DNA of 64,000 nt from Anniella stebbinsi (taxonomy: Eukaryota > Chordata > Lepidosauria > Squamata > Anniellidae), in assembly GCA_029215795.1 (NCBI GenBank), contig JARDYH010000007.1, positions 73,791,763 to 73,855,762 on the forward strand, read 5' to 3'. Positions 18,681 through 29,732 of the stretch are shown here, piece by piece. The position numbers and the translations under genes are program-made. The stretch's first letter is position 1. Each line of letters opens with the position of its first letter. The notes beneath the pieces were generated by a model. It was not told the DNA's origin. It ran no database searches and was given only the letters and a program-made list of their open reading frames with translations.

Positions 18681-21368
18681 CTATGACTAGTGGGCCTCCC
18701 ACAGGGATCTCACTGAGGGCAGGAAGGTAAGCGGTGTGGCTTCTCCTTCCTGCCCATGTAGTCCCTTCCTCACTCCTTCTCAGAGGAAGAAGGCAACAGA
18801 GTAGCATCAGTGACAGCTGCCGGCACCGCTCCTGCTCTTCCTTGCTGTGTCTGTTTGTTTGTTCACCTGCCCTCTCCATATGATGGAGAGGGAGAGGGCA
18901 AGCGAGTGGGCAGTGATGGCAAGGAAGAGGACCATCATCAGCAACAGCACAGGGTCCTGGTTGGGAGCTCCAGCCAACTGTTAAAGCTGGCCTTGTAGCA
19001 TGCAACACACTTAGCTCACTTGGGGAGCCAGTCCTATTGTTATGCTGTCGATGCTTGTAAGCCTCCAGACTGGAAGCGTACATGCATCCAGGGCAGAGCA
19101 GGGCCAGATCTACAGGGTATAACACGTTGAAAGTGGTTTGAAAATGGTATATGGAATGTGTCATGGGCCCCAACAGCTGTCAGTACACTTCAATATCATT
19201 ATAAAGCAGTAGTGTAGATCCTGCCCTGGAGTAGCTGTGCAGGTGATCATCACCTCCCTACTCCTTCCGCTCTGCATTTTCGCTAGATGGGCTTTTTGCC
19301 CATCTAGCGGTGGTCCTTCAGAGCGGGAGAGAAGGTGGCTGGGGAGGCCTTGGGATAGCTTGTATGCTGGCCTCTCTAGTCCACTCCCCACCCCTCTCAC
19401 CGAACTGCCCCCTTCACCTCCTCTTCGAGGTCGAGTTCCCAACCTCAGAGAGGCAGCCATCATGGTTCTTTCCATGCCAGCTGTGAGGGGGAGAGAGGAG
19501 GGCGGATTTCCTCCTCTGAGGTTGGAGCACTGTCTCTGAACCCAGATCTGGGACTCCAAAGTATCCTATGGCCTTCCGAGATGCTGTCTGGGGGCCATAA
19601 GATTGCTCTCCCCTACAGGTCTTTCAACTGATTTCGTCATTTAGCTGTTTCATGGAGATTCTATCCCAGCCCTTTGAGTCTCCCTGGGCAACATCAGTTA
19701 AACACCCACAATAACATTGAAATAATCAATTCAATTAAAATTATCCCATCCACTTTGATTAACTCTGACCATTGAATGTCAGGTGAAAAAGAGATGTTTT
19801 ACTTCTCTCCTGAAAAAGTATTCAGGCAGGCTCAGATCGTTTTGCTGCCTGGGATGAAGAACAAGGTGATGACTCCCCCACCCCTTCCTTATATGAAAGA
19901 CAACTGATCTGTCAGATAAACCGGTCTTCAAAACTGATAATGGGACAGCATCCTCCATGGCATCAGAAGGAAGCAGGCTAACTTACAGCATTTTGGGCAG
20001 GCTGTATGGCATACAGGTCTTTCTAACATCTTTCCTCCACATCCCAGCAACTGCCACCCGAGGTGGGTGTTTCACTCTGCTTAATGGTAGGACCAGCCCA
20101 GGCTCAGAGGCTGTCAGATTCCAGAGAAAGAAACCCCACAACTGTGTAAAATGTTCGATCATAGAATTTTAGAGGGTTGTGACTATACAGACCCCCCCCC
20201 CCCCGCCACTAGGGGTACGGATGCTATTAGCGGTTGTGTAGAAGAAGGAACACAGTTGCTGAAATTCTCTGTTCTGCACAAGTATTCAAGGTGCAGGAGC
20301 CCTGTCTGATTTTGCCTCTGGCCACCCTAGCCTTCTATAAGCAGTTGGATTCACCCACATTCCTTCTTTTCCACAGCTGCTAAAGGATCAGGTACCTCAC
20401 CTTTCTTTGCATGTCGTTGCCCCTAGCATTTTTCCTGGTTAATGCATGACTACAGAAGAAAGGGAACCGCATAACCAAAATGCCCAGTTTTCTGGCTGAC
20501 TTTGTTCTCTGGGAGATTGTGGGGAGAGGCAAATCGCTGCTTATGTCACCACGGGTGGTGAATTCAGACAGACAGTTAGCGAGTTGTAGCAACTAATGGC
20601 TTACCATGGTGTAACTGTGCACTGTAACAAAACAAAAACCCTGACAGATTGGGACGTATAAAAGAATGAAAACAAACAAAATAGATGTACATACACAGAA
20701 CACATAGTACTGACTGTATAAGCTCCAAATTTTTTTAAAAAAAGAAGAACAAAAGAACAACATATCACATCACTCAAAAACATAGCATAAACACAATATT
20801 TTCAGTGGCGGCTGGTGGCTCTGATTTTGATGGGGCTGTGAATCCATTTTGGGTTTTTGTCAGAAGCAGCCAGAACACTAAAGGAGCTATCCAAAGGGCT
20901 GAATGGGCTCAGAAACTTGGATAGCTCCTTTAGAGTCCTGGCTGCTTCTGAATAAAACCCACAGAAATCAGAGCTGCCAGCCTCCACTGAATCATATGTA
21001 AAACATAGTGCATATGACCTTAACGTCTTCTTCAGTGGTAAAATATTTCAAAATTATCATTTGTCCTATTTATGGAGACATATATGCAACCAAACCACTC
21101 AGGCCAATGTGCCAAAGAATTGGCGTTTTGTGACTCTGCACAATGTGACGTAGTAAGACAGTCAGGTGATTACAGGTCATTTCATTGCATCTGATGTGTA
21201 GTGAAACTCTCTTTATGGTTTGGAAGGATGACTGAGGCTGCAATCCTATGCACACTTTCCTGGGTGTAAGCCCCATTGGACACAGTGGGGCACTTTTCTA
21301 AGTAAAACACGGATCAGATTGTGCTGTTATTGATGAGTATAGGAACATAGGAAGCTCCCTTATACAGA
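18681..21368. other. Intergenic, largely unassigned
   Basis: Apart from the MITE at 19101-19226, holds a degraded TAGGGTGACC-family remnant (about 20225-20330), a poly-C run near 20192-20204 and a local inverted repeat (ggagctatccaaaggg / ttggatagctcc) at about 20884-20930. No gene. Confidence 0.35.
19101..19226 (+). mobile_element. Short MITE with GGGC(C/T)AGATCTACAC termini, copy 2
   Basis: 126 bp, GGGCCAGATCTACAGGG to GTGTAGATCCTGCCC, nearly identical inside to 2798-2928. Confidence 0.78.
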
Positions 21369-21732
21369 GTGAGGCTGCCTCTACAAGAGGCATTTAAAGC
21401 TCTTTCAAGGTGCATTAAAAAATTTACCTCCACAAGAACAGAGCGCAAATCGGGCGTAGAGGCGTGTTTTCTCTCCGATTATGCGCATTATCGAATGCAC
21501 GTTAAATAGCGAGTTTTATTTTGCTCCGGCCGTTAAAGCGCATTTTGACTATGTGAACAAGCGATTCTCTGTATTAACTACTTCTAAAGCGCATTTCAAA
21601 CAACCGTTAAGGTCACCAGTTGAGTGCTCAATTACCTCCTGCATACAAGCATTTACGATAAAGCGCTTCCGCGATTATGCGCATAATCGGCTAACCAGGC
21701 ATCAAACGGAATCCATCTAGACGGGGTCTGAG
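21369..21732 (+). mobile_element. GCGC-rich MITE, copy 2
   Basis: 364 bp; left end GTGAGGCTGCCTCTACAAGAG, right end ...GGGGTCTGAG. Shares with 30596-30958 the segments gagcgcaaatcgggcgtagaggcg, gcgagttttattttgctcc and gcgattatgcgcataatcg. Confidence 0.82.
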
Positions 21733-21834
21733 ACCATAGGATTGGCTCTCCAGGTTTTGGACAGGTGTTTTTTTCTAGCCCTACATGGAGATGCTAAGGA
21801 TACAACCTGGAACATCAGTTTGTTGAAGTGGATA

Positions 21835-22015
21835 AGAGTGTTGGGCTAGGGCTGGTTCTAGACCACTTGGCCATGAAGCTCACTGGGTGACTTTGGGACA
21901 GTCCCTGATTCTCAGCCTAACTTACCTCACTGGATTGTTGTGAGGATAAAATGGAGAGGAGGAGTAAAATGGAGAGGAGAGGGCTCCTTGGAGGGGGAAA
22001 AAGGTGGGATAGAAA
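21835..22015 (+). mobile_element. tRNA-derived SINE (Sauria type), 5'-truncated
   Basis: Phrases gccatgaagctcactgggtgactttggg, ctcagcctaacttacctcac and gttgtgaggataaaatggagagg are the standard body of this squamate SINE. Confidence 0.7.
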
Positions 22016-22029
22016 TGTAAGAAAGAAAG

Positions 22030-22345
22030 AACCACAAGAAGAGCCATGCTAGATCAGACCTATAGTCCATCTGTTCCAGCATTCTGTTCACAAAGTGGCT
22101 GACCAGCTGTTGATGAGAAACCCACAGGAAGGACATGAGTGCAAGAGCATCCCCTTGCCCATGTTCCCCTGCAACTGGTGTATATAGGCTTACTGCCTGT
22201 GATACTGGAGGTAGCACATAAACATCAGGGCTAGGAACCATTGACAGCCTTCTCCTACAGGAATTGATCCAAGCCCCATTTAAAGCCATCCATGTTGGTG
22301 GCCGTCACCGCATCTTGTGATAGCGAATTCCTTAGTTTAATTATG
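22030..22345 (-). mobile_element. CR1-type LINE 3' fragment
   Basis: Reverse-strand CR1 3' end: agaagagccatgctagatcag, cagcattctgttcac, aaagccatccatgttggtgg. Confidence 0.78.
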
Positions 22346-22504
22346 CGCCAAGTGAAGAAGCCCTTCCCTTTATCTGTCCAGTGAATGATGGTCACTGATG
22401 ATTATTACAGATAGCATGATTGACCACAGAAAGACCTAAAGAGGCACAATTACTCTTCATGGTGAGCTAGCGACATGGGGAGTAAGCAGAACTGCAACGT
22501 GCGA

Positions 22505-23288
22505 CGGGGAGGGGAGAGGATCGGGACCTCTACATGCCAGAGGTGGTGGTGCGCCAATGGGAGCTTTTCTTCCTATCACTATTTGCACTGCAGGGGGTGA
22601 TTTTCATTGGGGCTGCAAATGGAGAGGAAAGGGCTAAACCTCCAGTCACCATACATGAGAGTCCAAACTAAACTCACCCCCTGCATCTAGAGTTATCTAT
22701 TTGAAAACACCCTGACTGAGTTGTTAACCCTACATTAAAAGTAATGGCTAGTTCTGCCCCAAGCTCCATAGTATCACTCTCTGGACATTGAAGACACATT
22801 AAATAATCCTAAACAAGGAACAAAACACCCCCAAGATGATCACTTGGTGGCCATTACAATATAGTGGGGTTTCTTTCTCTACGGTGCTCTTTATTCCTCA
22901 TCCTTTTCTCTCTGCTCAGTTTTTCAATCAGACATGTCTCTCTGTCCTGCATTTGGAATCTGTGACACTCTGCTTTACTAGAAGTGATGAAATGACATAA
23001 GTGAACCCCCCAAATCTGTCTGCCAAATCTCTGTCCAGGCTGGGTGTTGCTGCTGGAATAATTTCAAATTCTTTGGATCCCGAGTAAAACTAGTCCTCCA
23101 GACTTGACAGAAAGAAAGATACAGGGCTTCTCTAGATTTTTTTTTTTTAAAGCATTGCGCTGCCTTACCGTGGCAATTTGCATCCTCTTTCTTTCTTGGA
23201 TGTGATCGGAAGCAGGACAAAGGCAGCCATGAGCTTGAAATTGAATACTTCTTCTGTTTGCTTGCTACATGTGCTCAATTGAGTTTAC
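22505..23288 (+). repeat. Duplicated block, part 2 (homologous to 62062-63116)
   Basis: Runs from gggacctctacatgccagag to gctcaattgagtttact with about 90% visual identity to the downstream copy. It lacks the 320-bp insertion present there; a single CCATACAT at 22649-22656 marks the empty site. Confidence 0.9.
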
Positions 23289-23295
23289 TGAGACA

Positions 23296-23309
23296 GCGCC
23301 ATCTGGTGG
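23296..23309. promoter_or_regulatory. CTCF-like motif
   Basis: GCGCCATCTGGTGG matches the CTCF core consensus (reverse complement CCASYAGRKGGCRS) at every position. It lies about 370 bp before the gene 2 ATG, just where homology with the downstream duplicate (63117) ends. Confidence 0.45.
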
Positions 23310-23460
23310 CATAATTATAGTGGAACACCGAGATTACATCCTGGGATATTCCTACATCATCTCTGTTTTTTAAAAAAGCCGTCATTTCCAGGGGATAGCT
23401 CAGGAGGGGCCCTGGATGCTGACAACGTTGTCAAATGAACCTTCAAATTTCCATGAGTGG

Positions 23461-23483
23461 CCAATCATGAGCGTGCTATAAAT
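23461..23483 (+). promoter_or_regulatory. CCAAT and TATAAAT upstream of gene 2
   Basis: CCAAT at 23461 and TATAAAT at 23477, about 200 bp before the start codon. They could form a core promoter, but the acceptor-like tttctgtttcctag ending at 23624 instead suggests that the ATG-bearing exon may be spliced to an upstream noncoding exon. Both models remain open. Confidence 0.25.
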
Positions 23484-23681
23484 CGCTCATGTAGAGAAAC
23501 TCACAGTCATATTACAATTGCAGATGCATTTCCTCTAGCATCCTTTTGCAAATATCACAACACTCTGGCTTCAACATTTCCTTTCTACATTCATCTTTTC
23601 CTTCTCGTTCTTTCTGTTTCCTAGGATCCTACAGCTGACAGTGGAGCTACTGAAGTTTCAGGGAGCAGGAGAAAAGAGAAG

Positions 23682-23742
23682 ATGGGCCATCCCCTTGAGG
23701 TCTTGATCCTTGGCCTGGTTCCAGCCTGCCTGCTTTGGGAGG
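23682..23742 (+). CDS. Gene 2 exon 1: signal peptide
   Basis: 61 coding nt from ATG 23682 to donor ggtaagg, phase 1 out. MGHPLEVLILGLVPACLLWE is a short hydrophobic signal peptide with a cleavage region near the exon end. The next exon lies only 157 bp away, as in mammalian Siglec genes where signal and V-set exons are close. The ATG context (agaagATGg) has purines at -3 and +4. Confidence 0.85.
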
Positions 23743-26700
23743 GTAAGGACTAGGAGCAGACTGAGGGGACAGAGCTATGGGAGCAACACACTGTCTGCTC
23801 CCTGGATTCTCCAGACATTTCCAGTAATGGCGTGGGGTGAGGAGGGGACTGGTGTTCTCTACCTGGATGGTTGAGTTTCTTGTCTTCTCCTCTTTGCAGG
23901 TGTGCAATGCGATCTAACGAAGTACAACCTGACTGCCCCTGCTGCTGTTTCCGTACCGAAGGGGCTCTGTGTCTTCATCCCCTGCAGTTTCACTTATGAT
24001 ACAGACGATGCTCTCATCACTGCCACATTGTATGGATATTGGTACGAGGGAGAGAAGAATCAAAATGATCCTGCAGTTGCAACCAATGATGAGGTAAAAC
24101 AGATTGCAAACTTCGCTCTCGATCGCTTTCATCTCTTGGGGGATCTGGAACAAGGCGACTGTTCCCTCACCATCAACAATGCCCAAGAAAGAGATGAAGG
24201 GAAGTACTATTTCAGAATGGAGAAAGAGACCAAAGCAAAATATAGTTACAAACTTTATGCCAAACCCTCTGTGAGCATAACAGGTGAGTGCTTGCGAGGA
24301 TGCCTGGGGCTCTGCTGACACTCCCATCTGCCCTGAGACCTTGGGTTGGGGTGGGCTATTAATGTCAACACAAAACACATCAATAAAGCCACTGTCACCA
24401 CACTGGACACTCCCCCTCACACACATTTGTACATGTCCATGCAAACACCATTCTGTGCAGCATGAGCCACAGTGTGCCACAGCCACAGGAGCAACAAGGT
24501 GCAATGTGATGCTTAAAAGAAAACAAAACACTTCTGTCGGCTCCCCCTCCCCCCACCAGATCTTCAGTGCTGTTGCAGGATTGACAAAGGAGCCTGAGAA
24601 ATCCTTCAGCTCAGCACCTCTCACATTGCCCCAGAGAAGACATCTCTGATGGATTCGAATAAATGTCTTGGAGATCTGCCCCATCCGTCTTCCTATCCTT
24701 GACAAGGCCTTGATTCTCCCTGGGTGCTCCTGTTCTGTGTCTCTGCATGCATCTCTATGTGACGTAGAGATGATGGGGCAAGCATTTGAAGCGATGGATA
24801 TGGAACACCTGTGCTCAAATGACTGCCCACAGAATCCAGGAGAGCTCAGCACATGCAAGCAGCTCCTCCATAGCACACACCCTACCCCCTTCCTGCATAG
24901 CGGCCCAGACTTGTCTTTTGCAGCCAAGATCAGGGCCAAAATCACCACCCGTGGTCTCGGAATGCAAAGGCAGCAGCTCCAAAAATGGCTGTACTGGAGC
25001 AGAAATGAACTCACGCTGAAGACGTCCTTGGCCCAAGGTTTTTCAGTGGGGGGCTGCTTTCTGCCTTCCCACCCCACTCCCATTATCAGCCATTTTGGGA
25101 GCTGGCAGGTTTTGAACTCTGCTCTTTAAGTCAATGGAGACACAAAGTTTTGGTTGGCAGTTATAGGCCCTGCAAACTCAGAAAAGGGCCGGTGAGACAA
25201 ATACTATTTGTTAGGGTGACCATATTTTGGAAACCAAAAAGGAGGACAACATGGCCGCCCCAAGAGGGCATGCCCACCAACATGTCCAGTCCCCAAGGGG
25301 GCGTACCCACCCAAACTTGCCTTGGTCACATGTCTGATTTTACAGCACACAATTAAAACAAACCTGTTCTACATAACATCTTAACGTTAAAATCACTGAG
25401 ATAAAGAACAAGTGAGATATTCAATGTATCTGAAATTAACTTCACTCACTCCTACTTTTGTAGCTTTTCCTGTACTTTGTTGATATACTCTGTGTGATAC
25501 ATACTCCCCTCAGATATCTTTTCTGACTGCAAATGCTTCACTGGATGATACCATAATCTAATCTTTCCTAACATTTAACACTCTTTCCCCATCACCTTTC
25601 TCATTCCCATACTCACAGATCCATCATTTTGCTACCACTGAACAGGTACATAAAAATCTAGTACAACAAACTAGCAACCTAGCATTCAGAAAGAGTATAA
25701 AATACAATTGCCCTGCAAGCATTAGCTATGGAACAAAAATACTTCTGGTTTATCAATGAGAAATTATCACAATGCCTGCCAAGGATCCTTTCCTCCTTTT
25801 ATCCAAAAATCTCTTGAATATTTGGATTCAAGAAATATTTGGAAATTCTGTTTTCAGTGTGTAGAGAACACAAATCCCAATCAGAGAGCGCTCTGCCCAA
25901 AGAAAACCTCCCAAAGAAACCTTAGAATAAAGCTTCAATAAAGCTTATTCCCAGATAAATGAATATAGGATGCAGCCTTAAATGAAAGGTGCTTACAGGG
26001 CCATTACTATTTTATTGTAGTTCATGATAAATCTTCACTGTGATAAAATTTAAGCAAGTTGAACAGTGCAACGTTATACATGTCTACTCAGAAGTAAGTC
26101 CCACTGACTGCAAAGGGCCTGCAATCCTAAAGTGTTAACATAAACGTAATTACAAACACAAAACAGGATCATTGACAGAATTAGGAAGGGGAAGTTTCTG
26201 CAGTTGTGGAGCAAGTTGTCTGTCACACACAAGATGAACATAGTTTGCATAATTTGTGAGTCTTCAAGATGCCACAAGACACTTTGTGGCTTTCAAGCAC
26301 AAAAGAACAAGAGGTGCCTCTGCTTCTTCACATCCATTCACCTTTCTCTAGCGAGTGCAAGCCCCTCCTGCTGTCAAGGAGGACTATGCACCCACCAGAA
26401 CCTGGCCTCGTGGATCATGCAACCAGCAGGTGCACTCCAGAACCATGCTTTCAGAGCCTAGGAAATCCAGACATATAAGCCCAAACAAGCCACCCTATGC
26501 ACTCACATATTACCTTGCCCCTTAGTCCAGACATTGCTGCTCACATCCCTGTTTGGCTGCAAAACCACTTCTGTCCCATCCCAGATAAGGGACCTGGGCC
26601 AGCTTGGAAGAAGCAACAGGCGAGGAAGGCCTCTGGCACTCCTGTGAACATGGCAGCAGCCAGTGTACCTGCTCACCCCTTGCCAGGAGCCTCACAGTCT

Positions 26701-29692
26701 ACAATGGCAAAATGCAGTGCTTGGCTGCTGGACGCCTCTCCCTGCCCAGTCAGACACCAGCTTCCCTCGCCGATCTGGGCCTTGTTCTTGGCCAGCGCAA
26801 CCGCGCTAGCCAAGAACAAGGCCCGGATGGCCGTAGGGTGACCATATGAAAAGGAGGACAGGGCTCCTGTATCTTTAACAGTTGTGTAGAGAAGGGAATT
26901 TCAGCTGGTGTCATTTGTATGCATGCAGCACCTGGTGAAATTCCCTCTTCATCACTATAGTTAAAGCTGCAGGAGCCCTGCCCGCTTTTGTACCTGGTCA
27001 CTCTAGTATAGCTCCTGCAGCTTTAACTACAGTGATGAAGAGGGAATTTCACCAGGTGCTGCATGCATACAAATGACACCAGCTGAAATTCCCTTCTCTA
27101 CACAACTGTTAAAAGTTACAGGAGCCCTATCCTCCTTTTCATATGGTCACCCTAGCCCCAGCAGGTAAGTGCCTCACCCCCCCCGCCCTGCGCATCCGTG
27201 CCGACCCCCCCCCTGCGCTCCTTACCTGCTGCTGCTGGGGCTGGGGCTTCCCTCCGTGCTCAGAATCTACTGAGAAACAGGCTTCCTGGCCTGTCTCTCA
27301 GTAACGTGCCGAGTGATGACGTCATCACCCGGCGCGCTACTGAGGGACAGGCCGCAAAGCCTGTTTCTCAGTAGATTCCGAGCACCGGAGGGAAGCCCCA
27401 GCAGGTAAGTGCCCCGCGCACCCGCGCCGCCCCCCCACCTGCCCCGCGCACCCGCGCCGCACCCCCACCTGCCCCACGCACCCCCATGCACCCCCCCGCC
27501 CCCCGCACCCCCGCCGCCCCCCTGCGCCGCACTCACACCGTCCCCCCCGCCCCGCACCCCCACGCTGCCGCCCCCACCCACCTCGCGCACCCCCGCTGCC
27601 CCCCCGCCCCCCACCCCCGTGCCCCCGCGCTGCCCCCCCACCCGCCGCGCACACCGGCACCGCACCCACGCCGTCCCCCCCACCTGCCCCGTGCACCCCT
27701 GCTGCCCCCCCGCCCCGCGCACCCCCTCCGCCTCCCCTCCGCGCGCACCCGTGCCGCACCTGCGCCGTCCCCCCCACCCACCCCGCACACCCCCGCTGCC
27801 CCCCCCGCCCCGTGCACCCCCGCCGCCCCGGTTTGCCCCCGCCGCCCCCCGATTGGCCCGGCTCGCCCCAGGGCCATCTGGTCACCGTTTTGGGAGTCAC
27901 TGTTTTGGGGGGGTCACCGTTTCCAGATTTGGCCCCCCAAAACGGTTTTTCCGCCCGGATGGGGATTTGCTTCCCATTTCCTGGGCATGTCCGGACAAAT
28001 CCGGGCGTCTGATCACCCTACTATTTGTGAGCAGTCCCCGTTCCCCACCCACAATAAAGACTTTGAGCTTTGCAAACGCTTGAAGGAACTGACCATTTCC
28101 GAGCCAAATGCTTCCCTATTTGTGCAACCTTTACCTAAGGACACCTGCCATTGGCCATTCTTGTGCCTGTTGAACCATCACAGATTTTTCTACAGCTCTT
28201 TTCACACTCAACTTATCTTACCAATGTCTAGTTTTCATCCCCTCGCTTCTTGCTCAGAATGCCACACCTCTCCATAAAGCTGCCCATCACTCCGGAGACC
28301 CGGACCTCCATAGGAAATGATGTGGGTCAAGTTTATTCATTTATTGCATTCCTATACCGCCCAATAACTGAAGCTCTCTGGGCAGTTCAGAAACATTTAA
28401 ACCTTGAAGTACAAGTATAAATCATAAACCCTAATATAAAAACACAATATAGCAGTATAACTGGAATAAAACTGAGCAGCAATGAAGAAATTTAAAAAAC
28501 AGATTTAAAATACAGATTTAAAACAACAAAGTTAAAAGATTAAGATGGTAAAATTGTAAAATATTGTGGTGGGGGGAAAGAGGGGTATCTTCATGGTGCT
28601 GGGTTGGTGCCATATCTCTTGGAAACCCCGCACTTTCCCTCCTGATCTGAGAAGGGAGTGTGGGGTTTCTGGGTGGCCATCCAGGGACCCAAGGGACCCC
28701 CCTTTTCCTGGTTTGAAGGTGACCAATCGCGGATTGCCTTCCACCACGTACCACCTGGCCATGCCTCTGCTGTAATTCTGGAGCGAGGCTTTGGGGCTGC
28801 CTTGGCACTGGCTTGTGTGTCCTCACCTCGCCGTGGAGGAAAAAGTTAGAGTAAGTTCCTGACTTGTTTACTCCGCAGCTTTCGTAGAAAGCCCTGGGGT
28901 GGGTGCGTGATTGCAGCAGCATTGTATAATCACCACTGCACATCCACCCGAGGCTTTATGAGCATTTAGTCAGCCCCAAGGTCTTCACCTGGCATCGGAA
29001 AGAGTATAATGTAGATGCCAGGCAAACCTCTCTAGGGAGTTCATTCCACAGCTGGGGTGCCACAGCAGAAAAGGCCCTCTTCCTGGTAGCCACCTGCCTC
29101 ACTTCCTTTGGCAGTTGGAGGTTTCCAACATAACAAATATAGCAATGGGCTCCTGGGTTTAAAAAAATAAAAAGAAATGATCAGAAACCCATTACCTCTT
29201 TTCCTGAAATGACAGCAACAACCACCTACACCCCCTTCTGTTGTGCAGTGTGCTGTGCCTTCCCACATGAATCTGATGATAAAAGCTCATGTGCTCAGAA
29301 GATAGGTTTGCACCTGAGTGTGTTTAGGTCCCTTTCCTTGCAAAAACTCTTCACGCAACACAGAGGGATTGATGTATTAATCCAGGTTGCAATCTGGAGA
29401 TTAACTCCTGTCCCTTCAAATTTGCTGGCACCTCATCTCCGGAGCCAAAACTAGCACCTCTTGTCTAACCTCCCATTTGCTCTGCTGCTTTTGCTATAAC
29501 AAATAAGACTCAAAGTGGGTTGCATTGTAGGCTGGGGAAGATGAACGTGGCAGGGGAAATGTGCAAGCCGAGCAGGGGAAGGGTAAACTGCATTGATTAG
29601 GGAAATTTTGGATAGGGGGTCACCAGTGTACAAACTAGGGAAATGTTTAAATTGGGGAAACGGCAAGCCTTAAAATGACCAACACACACACA

Positions 29693-29732
<40 letters not shown>

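Larger units (their letters stand above)
25204..28028 (+). mobile_element. hAT-like 2.8-kb element with TSDs, in gene 2 intron 2
   Basis: Body 25212-28020: starts TAGGGTGACCATATTTTGG, ends GATCACCCTA; exact 8-bp duplications CTATTTGT at 25204-25211 and 28021-28028. The interior has no transposase frame. It contains a 320-bp TAGGGTGACC MITE (26834-27154), a palindromic module around gtgatgacgtcatcaccc (about 27317), and a C-rich array to about 27850. Nonautonomous or decayed. Confidence 0.82.

Noticed and set aside
23914..25083. 389-residue open frame on the minus strand
   Set aside because: It overlaps the clear V-set exon of gene 2 antisense and has no family features or coherent splice context; a shadow frame.
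27267..28277. Long Gly/Ala-rich and Pro-rich frames on both strands
   Set aside because: They arise from the C-rich minisatellite, which lacks stops in several frames; not protein coding.
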